A DNA stretch of 64,000 bases from Acidobacteriota bacterium. Lineage in GTDB: Bacteria; Acidobacteriota; Vicinamibacteria; Vicinamibacterales; UBA2999. The notes under the pieces were generated by a model. It did no database searches and was not told the DNA's origin. It was given only the letters and a program-made list of their open reading frames with translations. Shown here in pieces: positions 58,401 to 64,000 of the stretch. The stretch is from contig CANIBQ010000018.1 of assembly GCA_947465645.1 (NCBI GenBank), positions 5,246-69,245 on the forward strand, read 5' to 3'. Position 1 is the first letter of the stretch. Each line of letters starts with the position of its first letter. Both the position numbers and the translations under genes were made by a program.

Positions 58401-58843
58401 CATCGGGCTGGCGGTTGTCCGGGATCTTCCGCGCCTCGTCGGGGAACGCACTCCGGGTCACCACCGGCGTCGACCGATCGCTCGACGGGGTCGCAACCGG
58501 CACACAGCGCGTGAACCAGGTGATGGACAACGTCTACGGCGACAAGACGGTGACCAATTGGTTCAATCCGGCGGCGTTCGCGCAGCCGGCTCTGGGAACC
58601 CATGGCAATTCGACCTACAACGCCTATCTGGGGCCCACCAACAAGACTCTGGATCTCTCCCTGGTCCGGTCGTTCCGTTTCGGGAGCACCAAGCGGATTG
58701 AAGCGAGGGTTGAGGCGTTCAATGCGCTCAACTGGTTCCGGCCGGGGGATCCGGTCATCACCTTCAGCAGCCCGACCTTTGGGCAGATCCTGACCGCCGG
58801 CGATCCGCGCATCATGCAGTTCGCCGTGAAGTACCAGTTCTAA
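55496..58843 (+). CDS. Oar-like TonB-dependent receptor
   Basis: Protein of 1115 residues; AGGAGG lies 8 bases before ATG. Signal peptide about 1-25 (GWAQA). ADSSGAVLPGVTVIAVQTETG; NLPTGPYRLEASLSGF; plug region with PLEGRNAVSLITLAGAAADTG in place of the VENERIVELPLQGR block; barrel ending KYQF. Related to the 28891-48080 receptors but clearly the most distant of that set. Monocistronic, with its own promoter and a strong terminator. Confidence 0.92.
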   Translation: MNRFVRPLLGALLVILLGATSGWAQATAQINGTVADSSGAVLPGVTVIAVQTETGFRREVVTDESGSYALLNLPTGPYRLEASLSGFRAFSQTGIVLQVGSNPVIPVAMQLGSLEETVSVEASAPLVETRNPSVGATIDSEQVEALPLEGRNAVSLITLAGAAADTGNTSRSMTSSRGIAISGGQAFGVAYLLDGAGHNNAFDGFNMPLPFPDALQEFKVETSTQNAQNGVHAGGTVSLVTKSGTNALHGDVFEFARHHRFNATSPFAGVDPATGKRRSDGLVRNQFGGVAGGPILRDKLFFFGAYQTSRSTQTPADLVAFVPTAAMMGGDFTAFASPACNRGTQVTLRAPFVGNRLTPAQISPAALAISRQLPATTDPCGRVTYSSPTKPVETQSIGKVDWQISQNHSLFGRAMLTTTFWDPPFANNGNLLSASLGGRDSDARSLAIGDTMVLSNTMVNNVRFTYHYTNVHRTHTEYFGPEDVGIKTFSYLDDVTLIAVSNAFNLGLGTEFDAFYRPHTYAFSDDLTMIRGNHQFGFGGNLSLNDWKTRSNVRAAGGFTINGGVTGLSLADFMAGSVFEFRQATPFVLDATQKNFGVYAQDTWRASDKVTVNLGVRWEPWFPQQHQNEAIYSFDTARFLAGERSKVYPDALPGFTYPGDPNFPSKAGLNADWMNFQPRMGVSWDPFGDGKTSVRAGYGLSGDFISGQFFFDASQAWPFGYEERLTGAAVGPLDDPWGGAGRVNPFPVTLGTGLAKVPGGLFIQVPPDLNGTRVHTWNLGVQRQISDSTAVSATYLGNRMNNIWGDVTGNPALLPANPTAPCTLRTTTGTQTFPNCSTAPINLRREISQANPVAGQFIGYLDWVTDQGWQRYHGVLLSAQRRSSNGISANGNYTWSTCEGTAQSNTGGNPLNVGTGYTRPQSLLNPPSNADELYELDKGPCSSSPTHIFNFIASAETPQFDSTAVRLLASGWRLSGIFRASSGNALRVTTGVDRSLDGVATGTQRVNQVMDNVYGDKTVTNWFNPAAFAQPALGTHGNSTYNAYLGPTNKTLDLSLVRSFRFGSTKRIEARVEAFNALNWFRPGDPVITFSSPTFGQILTAGDPRIMQFAVKYQF

Positions 58844-58863
58844 CCGCGACAGGCTCAGGAATG

Positions 58864-58895
58864 CGACGAGGCGAGCCGCCGGGCTCGCCTCGTCG
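58864..58895 (+). terminator. Strong hairpin after TBDR 55496
   Basis: A 14-bp stem: CGACGAGGCGAGCC (58864-58877), loop GCCG, GGCTCGCCTCGTCG (58882-58895), 21 bases after the stop codon. No long U-run. Same layout as the hairpin after TBDR 41715. Confidence 0.6.
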
Positions 58896-58946
58896 TACGA
58901 AATCCCCGGTGGCGGCGGCTATACTAGGCATACAGAGGACAACGAT

Positions 58947-59834
58947 TTGCTGAGGATGAGGCGTGTCCCGCTTCTGGCGTTGCTGGTGATGGCGTGGATC
59001 CTGCCAGCCGTCGCCCAGGTTGATATCACCGGGTCGTGGCGGGCGTTGCCTCGCAACCAGGATGGCAGCGGAATGACCGGCGACGCTGCCGGCGTGCCCG
59101 TCAGCGAGTCGGCTCGCGCAAGGGCGCAGAGCTGGTCCCCCGAAGATTTCGACACCGCCGAATGGGTCTGCCGACCCCACGCCTTTGACTACTCGCTCGA
59201 AGGCCCTCTCTCGCAGTTGCGGATGTGGTCCGACGTGGACCCCGCTACCCAGCAGGTGATCGCCTACCGCGGACACCTCAACATGCAGGAGCAGGAGACG
59301 GCCATCTGGATGGATGGGCGGCCGCATCCGCCCGCCAACGCCGTTCATTCCTGGAGCGGCTTTTCCACGGGTGTGTGGGAGGGCAGCACGCTGGTCGTGA
59401 CGACCACCCACCTGAAAGAGTCGTACCTCCGCCGGTCCGGTCTGATGCGCAGCGATCGAGCCGTGGTCCGCACGCGCTGGAGGCGCATCGGCGACTATCT
59501 CCAGGCGACCTCGATTCTTTACGACCCGGTGATGATGACCGAGCCGTATATCCGGAGCTCGATGATGTGGGTCAACGACCCCGCGTTCCCGATGGCGCCG
59601 TACCCCTGCGAAGAAGCCACGGAAACTGCGGTCCCGCGAGGCAGGTATCCGCACTTTCTTCCCGGGCAGAGTCCGCTGCCAGGATTGGATCCCAAGGTCA
59701 CCGATCGATTCGGTACGCCCTACGATGCCCGGATGGGCGGACCCGAAACGATGTATCCCGAGTACATAGCCAAGATGAAAACGATGCCCCGTCCAGCGGC
59801 GGCCGCAGTGGGCGCAGCGGAGCGCGAGCCATGA
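58947..59834 (+). CDS. Secreted WEGDT-family protein, type B
   Basis: Protein of 295 residues. TTG 58947 has GAGGA 7 bases upstream, while the ATG at 58956 is too far from it, so TTG is preferred. Signal peptide about 1-24 (AVAQ). VDITGSWRALPRNQDGSG; WVCRPHAFDYSLEGP; WMDGRPHPPANAVHS; STGVWEGSTLVVTTTHLKE; DPVMMTEPYIRS; YPCEEATE. A TATACT box lies at 58919-58924. Its stop overlaps the metallo-beta-lactamase-fold gene (ATGA). Head of the module B - MBL - HH - type A. Confidence 0.86.
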   Translation: MLRMRRVPLLALLVMAWILPAVAQVDITGSWRALPRNQDGSGMTGDAAGVPVSESARARAQSWSPEDFDTAEWVCRPHAFDYSLEGPLSQLRMWSDVDPATQQVIAYRGHLNMQEQETAIWMDGRPHPPANAVHSWSGFSTGVWEGSTLVVTTTHLKESYLRRSGLMRSDRAVVRTRWRRIGDYLQATSILYDPVMMTEPYIRSSMMWVNDPAFPMAPYPCEEATETAVPRGRYPHFLPGQSPLPGLDPKVTDRFGTPYDARMGGPETMYPEYIAKMKTMPRPAAAAVGAAEREP

Positions 59835-60889
59835 GACGACTGCAGAGCACGGCGTTACCCGCTGGCCGGCTGACCATCGTGTGGGTGATGGCGCTCGGAT
59901 GTCTTGGAGTTTTCCTGTCGTCCGCGGAGGTCTCTACGCAGGCCAATCAGGCGGGTGCGCGTCGCGCCGCCTGGCCGCCGGTGCTGAGTGCGCCCGCCGC
60001 GGGAGAGGTCCAGGTCCTGCCCGTGCAGGGCAACGTGCACATGATCGTCGGCGCGGGCGCCAACATCACGGTGCAGGCCGGCAATCAGGGGGTGATTCTG
60101 GTCGACACCGGGCTCGCCAACATGAGCGAGAAGGTGGTTGCCGCGATCAAGACGATCTCGACGCGGCCGCTCCGCTACATCATCAACACGACGCACTACG
60201 CGGACCATACCGGCGGGAACGAGGTGATCGCGAAGACGGGAGAGATCATTCCCTTCCGCGAACCCGACTACCAGGCGGGCCCCCAGGGGGCTCTCGACAC
60301 CAAGAAGGCGTCGGTGATCTCGTACCTGACCGTCTTTCACCGGATGGCGGGAGCGGACGGCAAGCCGGCGGCGAGGCCCGAAGGCGCCTGGCCGGACAAC
60401 ACGTTTTCAACCTCCCAGAAGAGGATCTCCTTCAACGACGAGCCCGTGGTGATCATGCACCAGCCGGCCAACACCGACGGGAACTCGATCGTCCTGTTCC
60501 GGAAGTCGGACGTCGTGAGCGTCGGAGACTTGCTTGATCTCACCGGGTACCCGATGATCGATCTGGCGGCTGGCGGGAGCATTCAGAGCGAGATCGAGGC
60601 GCTCAATCGCTTGATCGACATCACGGTACCGCTGTCGAACGCGCAGGGTGGCACGATGGTGGTGCCCGGTCACGGCCGTATTTCCGACCATGCCGAGGTC
60701 GCGTACTACCGCGACATGACGACGATCGTTCGCGACCGCGTGCAGGACTTGATCAAGCGGAAGATGACGCTCGCGCAGGTGAAGGCGGCTAGGCCCACCC
60801 GCGACTGGGATGCGCGCTACGGCAAGACGACGGGGCCGTGGACGACCGACATGTTTGTCGAGGCTGTGTACCAGAGCCTCAGCAGATAG
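59831..60889 (+). CDS. Metallo-beta-lactamase-fold protein with degenerate zinc site
   Basis: Protein of 352 residues. N-terminal signal or anchor (about 10-36), then NITVQAGNQGVILVDTG and NTTHYADHTGGNE. The two leading metal histidines of NTHxHxDH are Thr121 and Tyr123. A third ligand region reads PANTDGNS where active enzymes have AHTDGD, so that His is also lost; VPGHGRISDH is kept. Probably a non-hydrolytic binding protein, or an enzyme with an altered metal site. Compared with 51145 it carries an extra segment (about 150-190). Coupled to the type-B gene upstream by a 4-base overlap. Confidence 0.87.
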   Translation: MRRLQSTALPAGRLTIVWVMALGCLGVFLSSAEVSTQANQAGARRAAWPPVLSAPAAGEVQVLPVQGNVHMIVGAGANITVQAGNQGVILVDTGLANMSEKVVAAIKTISTRPLRYIINTTHYADHTGGNEVIAKTGEIIPFREPDYQAGPQGALDTKKASVISYLTVFHRMAGADGKPAARPEGAWPDNTFSTSQKRISFNDEPVVIMHQPANTDGNSIVLFRKSDVVSVGDLLDLTGYPMIDLAAGGSIQSEIEALNRLIDITVPLSNAQGGTMVVPGHGRISDHAEVAYYRDMTTIVRDRVQDLIKRKMTLAQVKAARPTRDWDARYGKTTGPWTTDMFVEAVYQSLSR

Positions 60890-60896
60890 CTGGTAG

Positions 60897-60917
60897 GGCG
60901 GGTCCTGTGGACCCGCC
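60897..60917. repeat. Perfect hairpin, REP-like (GGCGGGTCC arms)
   Basis: GGCGGGTCC (60897-60905), loop TGT, GGACCCGCC (60909-60917), 7 bases after the MBL stop codon and 18 bases before the next ATG. Arms identical to those at 1086-1107, about 60 kb away. Confidence 0.6.
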
Positions 60918-60935
60918 GGGGAAGGGAGACCATTC

Positions 60936-61325
60936 ATGACACGTACGATCCTTGTGCTACTCGCGGCCGTCGCCCTGCTGGCCGGGGCCGGCCAGGTGTT
61001 CGCGCACCATTCGTTCTCCGCGACCTACGATTCGTCGCAGAAGGTCGAGATCGAGGGCGTCGTGAAGGAATTTGTCTGGCGGAATCCGCATTCGTTCCTG
61101 CGCATTGACGTCAAGGAGAAGGACGGCACGACCAAGACCTGGGCCCTCGAGTGGGGTTCGATCAGTCAGCTGTCCAAGTCCGAGATGACGCGGACCACCC
61201 TCAAGCCCGGCGATCGGATCATCGTCGGCGGCGAACCCGCGCGCGACCAGTCCTCCCCGCGCCTGCTGCTCCAGAGCCTGAAACGGCCGAGCGACGGCTG
61301 GACCTGGAACGGCAGGGTCGAGTAG
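60936..61325 (+). CDS. DUF6152-like secreted HH protein
   Basis: Protein of 129 residues. GAAGGGAG lies about 8 bases before ATG. Signal peptide ends QVFA before HHSF. WRNPHSFLRIDVKEKDG; TRTTLKPGDRIIVGG; C-terminal RPSDGWTWNG. No mature cysteines. It follows the MBL gene after a REP-like hairpin and precedes the type-A gene by 2 bases. Relative of 54937. Confidence 0.88.
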   Translation: MTRTILVLLAAVALLAGAGQVFAHHSFSATYDSSQKVEIEGVVKEFVWRNPHSFLRIDVKEKDGTTKTWALEWGSISQLSKSEMTRTTLKPGDRIIVGGEPARDQSSPRLLLQSLKRPSDGWTWNGRVE

Positions 61326-61327
61326 CA

Positions 61328-62128
61328 ATGGTGATGGGACGCCCCCGCAACGTCTATCTGCCGGCGCTCGCGCTCCTTGTGGCCCTCGCCGCGCCCGGTG
61401 AGGCCCACGCTCAGGGACGCGGCCGCGCCGCGGGGGCTGGACCCGCACCGACCGCCCGCGCCGCGGCGACCCAGGATCTGACCGGATACTGGGTCTCCGT
61501 CGTGACCGAACACTGGCATCTGCGGATGCTGGTACCGGCCAAAGGCGATTTCGCCATGCTTCCGCTCAACCCCGAGGCGCGAAAGATGGCGACCGCCTGG
61601 GACGCGGCCAAGGAACCGGCGGGAGACGAGCAATGCAAGGGCTACGGGGCGGCGGCAATCATGCGGGTGCCGGGGCGCCTGAACATCCATTGGGTTGACG
61701 ACAGCACGCTGCAGATCGACACCGACGCTGGTACCCAGACCCGTACACTCCGGTTTGCGGGCGCCGCCGGGGCCGCCCAGGCCGCGCCGAGCTGGCAGGG
61801 ATACTCCGTGGCGTCATGGGAAGCCGCCGGCGGGCGTGGCGGCCGGGGTCCTCTCCCCGGCACGGTGGGTCAGCTCAGGGTCACCACCACCCGTATGCGC
61901 CCCGGGTATCTGCGCAAGAATGGCGTCCCGTACAGCGAGAACGCGACGTTGACGGAGTATTTCGACAGCTTTTCCGAGCCAAATGGCGACCGGTGGCTCC
62001 TGGTCACCTCGATCGTGACCGACCCCCAGTACCTGACTGGACCATACGTCACGACGAACCACTTCAAGAAGATTCCAGACCGCTCCGGATGGGATCCGAC
62101 CCCCTGCCGGGCTGACCAGGCGCGCTGA
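61328..62128 (+). CDS. Secreted partner-family protein, type A
   Basis: Protein of 266 residues, ATG 2 bases after the HH stop. Signal peptide about 1-29 (AHAQG). QDLTGYWVSVVTEHW; EQCKGYGAAAIMRVP (first Cys); SWQGYSVASWEAAGG; RPGYLRKNGVPYSENA; WDPTPCRAD (second Cys). Paralogue of 50384-51148. Its place directly after an HH gene is the best evidence that type A belongs to the same partner group as the WEGDT proteins. Last gene before the ribosomal operon. Confidence 0.83.
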   Translation: MVMGRPRNVYLPALALLVALAAPGEAHAQGRGRAAGAGPAPTARAAATQDLTGYWVSVVTEHWHLRMLVPAKGDFAMLPLNPEARKMATAWDAAKEPAGDEQCKGYGAAAIMRVPGRLNIHWVDDSTLQIDTDAGTQTRTLRFAGAAGAAQAAPSWQGYSVASWEAAGGRGGRGPLPGTVGQLRVTTTRMRPGYLRKNGVPYSENATLTEYFDSFSEPNGDRWLLVTSIVTDPQYLTGPYVTTNHFKKIPDRSGWDPTPCRADQAR

Positions 62129-62145
62129 GTCCGCAACCGCGTCGG

Positions 62146-62175
62146 TTGCGTGCCACTTCAGCCGCGTGCTATATT
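62146..62175 (+). promoter_or_regulatory. Promoter candidate of the rpsL-rpsG-fusA operon
   Basis: TTGCGT (62146-62151), 18-base spacer, TATATT (62170-62175). It would give a leader of about 330 bases before rpsL. Confidence 0.4.
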
Positions 62176-62234
62176 CGTCAGGTTCTCTTGGGGCTAGGAC
62201 ACCCTATCTAGCACCAAACCGCACGGGATGAGAC

Positions 62235-62385
62235 TTGGCGCCGGTAACCGGTTGAATTACAAGGTCTCTCTCTTCGGGCACACCTGCTCGCACAAGCGGG
62301 TGTGCCATCGCGAATCACACAGGTAGGGGAAAGAGTCTCCGGCGCCAGATGCGCGCTGGCTATCGGAACGGTTTCGCGCCGTTCC
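62235..62385 (+). promoter_or_regulatory. Structured 5' leader RNA candidate upstream of rpsL
   Basis: The 384-base gene-free region 62129-62512 contains a closing stem TTGGCGCCGG (62235-62244) with CCGGCGCCAG (62339-62348, one G-U pair). Inside it lies a 12-bp hairpin, GGCACACCTGCT (62277-62288) with AGCGGGTGTGCC (62295-62306). A weaker pyrimidine/purine pairing (62265-62275 with about 62327-62335) suggests a junction. A separate hairpin GGAACGG/CCGTTCC (62365-62385) follows. It could act in regulation of ribosomal-protein expression or as a riboswitch. No known class was recognised. Confidence 0.4.
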
Positions 62386-62512
62386 TTAGCTGCGCAATCT
62401 TCAGGCCTGGGACAACGTTCGTGGCCGGATGGCTGCTGGCCGCGTGCGTACGTTTTCGGTAGACAGCGTGGAGCGGCGTAGCCGTTCCGGCGCGAAGTTT
62501 TTTTGAGGGCAC

Positions 62513-62887
62513 ATGCCGACCATCAGTCAGCTCGTACGCCAGGGACGCAAGAAGATCGTCACCAAGACCAAGAGCCCCGCGCTCCAGGTCAGCCCGCAGA
62601 AGCGCGGCGTCTGCGTGCGCGTGTTCACCCAGACGCCGAAGAAGCCCAACTCGGCGCTTCGCAAGGTGGCGCGCGTCCGGCTGACCAACGGCATCGAGGT
62701 GACGACCTACATCCCCGGCGTCGGGCACAACCTGCAGGAACACTCGCTGGTGCTGATTCGCGGCGGCCGCGTGAAGGATCTCCCCGGTGTTCGGTATCAC
62801 GTGGTGCGCGGCACGCTTGACGCCGTTGGCGTACAGGGCCGCAAGCAGGGCCGTTCGAAGTACGGCGCCAAGCGCCCGAAGTCGTAG
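62513..62887 (+). CDS. rpsL: 30S ribosomal protein S12
   Basis: Protein of 124 residues, the normal length. Diagnostic S12 sequence: [14 protein letters not shown], then [18 protein letters not shown] and [18 protein letters not shown], ending YGAKRPKS. The lysines in PKKPNS and GRVKDLPG, where substitutions give streptomycin resistance, are the wild-type residues. TGAGGG lies 4 bases before ATG. It heads the str operon here: the usual upstream rpoBC genes are absent, so the operon starts with its own leader. Confidence 0.98.
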   Translation: MPTISQLVRQGRKKIVTKTKSPALQVSPQKRGVCVRVFTQTPKKPNSALRKVARVRLTNGIEVTTYIPGVGHNLQEHSLVLIRGGRVKDLPGVRYHVVRGTLDAVGVQGRKQGRSKYGAKRPKS

Positions 62888-62914
62888 AACCCGGAACCAG
62901 GAACCCGGAACCAG
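62887..62914. repeat. Two tandem 14-base repeats between rpsL and rpsG
   Basis: GAACCCGGAACCAG occurs at 62887-62900 and again at 62901-62914, followed by a partial third unit (GAAC). The first base is the last base of the rpsL stop codon. The unit itself is built from GGAACC-like heptamers. Confidence 0.7.
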
Positions 62915-62926
62915 GAACTCACAGAT

Positions 62927-63400
62927 ATGCCACGCAGACGAGAAATTCCGAAACGCGAGCTCGCTCCGGACCCGATTTACAACAGCGCGCTGGTCAGCAA
63001 GTTCATCAACACGGTGATGAGCGACGGCAAGCGCAGCACGGCGGAGCGGATTCTCTACAAGAGCTTCGACATCATCAAGGAGAAGACGGGCGACGACCCG
63101 CTCAAGGTCTTCAAGAAGGCGCTCGACAACGTCAAGCCGAGCCTCGAAGTGAAGTCGCGCCGCGTCGGCGGCTCGAACTACCAGGTGCCGGTCGAGGTCA
63201 ACCCGAACCGCCGCCTGTCGCTCAGCATCCGCTGGCTGGTGTCGTTTGCGCGGTCGCGCGGCGACGGCAAGACGATGTACGAAAAGTTCGCCAACGAGCT
63301 GCTCGATGCGTCGAACCTGCGCGGCGGCGCCGTGAAGAAGCGCGAAGACACGCACCGGATGGCGGAAGCCAACAAGGCGTTCGCGCACTACCGCTGGTAA
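62927..63400 (+). CDS. rpsG: 30S ribosomal protein S7
   Basis: Protein of 157 residues, normal length. [68 protein letters not shown]; ending FAHYRW. It nucleates assembly of the 30S head by binding 16S rRNA. Second gene of the str operon, 39 bases after rpsL across a tandem repeat; only a weak AGGA at a long distance precedes the ATG. Confidence 0.98.
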   Translation: MPRRREIPKRELAPDPIYNSALVSKFINTVMSDGKRSTAERILYKSFDIIKEKTGDDPLKVFKKALDNVKPSLEVKSRRVGGSNYQVPVEVNPNRRLSLSIRWLVSFARSRGDGKTMYEKFANELLDASNLRGGAVKKREDTHRMAEANKAFAHYRW

Positions 63401-63442
63401 CAGGAAGCCCACGGTCAACGACTAGGACAGGTTTTTAAAGCA

Positions 63443-64000
<558 letters not shown>

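Noticed and set aside
62200..62350. c-di-AMP (ydaO-type) riboswitch before rpsL
   Set aside because: GAATC...AGGTAGGG is present, but the other conserved blocks (such as CCGTCAGCTAACC) are missing.

Overview
The window reads as chromosomal DNA of a GC-rich, soil-type Acidobacteriota bacterium, most likely of the Vicinamibacteria (subdivision 6) type. This placement is an inference. It rests on the expansion of Oar-like TonB-dependent outer-membrane receptors (TBDRs), the many DUF6152-like secreted proteins, an alternative complex III operon and the general codon style. No rRNA, tRNA, insertion sequence, integrase, phage gene or CRISPR array was seen.

Layout. (1) 1-443: a partial diheme cytochrome on the minus strand. 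(2) 655-3306: two pairs of a small DUF6152-like 'HH' protein plus a larger secreted partner, ended by a strong terminator. (3) 3375-5080: a Tat-exported amidohydrolase and a divergent membrane-anchor protein. (4) 15397-5087 (minus): cytochrome c, a fused membrane/spermidine-synthase-like protein, TBDR, secreted partner protein, TBDR. (5) 15607-20518: two more HH/partner pairs, a lone partner protein, a hypothetical secreted protein and an NHL-repeat protein. (6) 20584-22821: a classical plug-type TBDR, divergent from 22909-28775, a monoheme cytochrome followed by an alternative complex III-like operon. (7) 28891-49360: a plus-strand array of five TBDRs with three HH/partner pairs. It includes a duplicated cassette of TBDR, HH protein and partner. 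(8) 49371-62128: partner-family proteins, two metallo-beta-lactamase-fold proteins, a PEBP protein, two HH proteins and one TBDR. This region holds two rearranged copies of a four-gene module. (9) 62513-64000: rpsL, rpsG and the start of fusA, behind a long leader that can fold.

Main biological message. The window holds nine TBDRs (none with a SusD partner), nine DUF6152-like proteins and fifteen members of one two-cysteine secreted family. In this report that family is called the WEGDT family, after its WEGDTL core motif. In eight of nine cases the HH protein gene is followed directly by a WEGDT-family gene, usually with a 4-base overlap or a gap of 1-10 bases. All nine HH proteins should begin, after signal-peptide removal, with His-His, and all keep a later N/T-P-H motif. 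That suggests an N-terminal metal (copper-type) site. I propose an uncharacterised exported system: an outer-membrane receptor, a small HH protein and a disulfide-bonded beta-rich partner. Its substrate and chemistry are unknown.

Transcription signals. Several genes have a TATNNT-like box 6-11 bases before the start codon and no Shine-Dalgarno sequence, which suggests leaderless mRNAs. Several TBDR units instead have a TTGACA-type promoter and a leader. Dispersed perfect hairpins mark gene ends.
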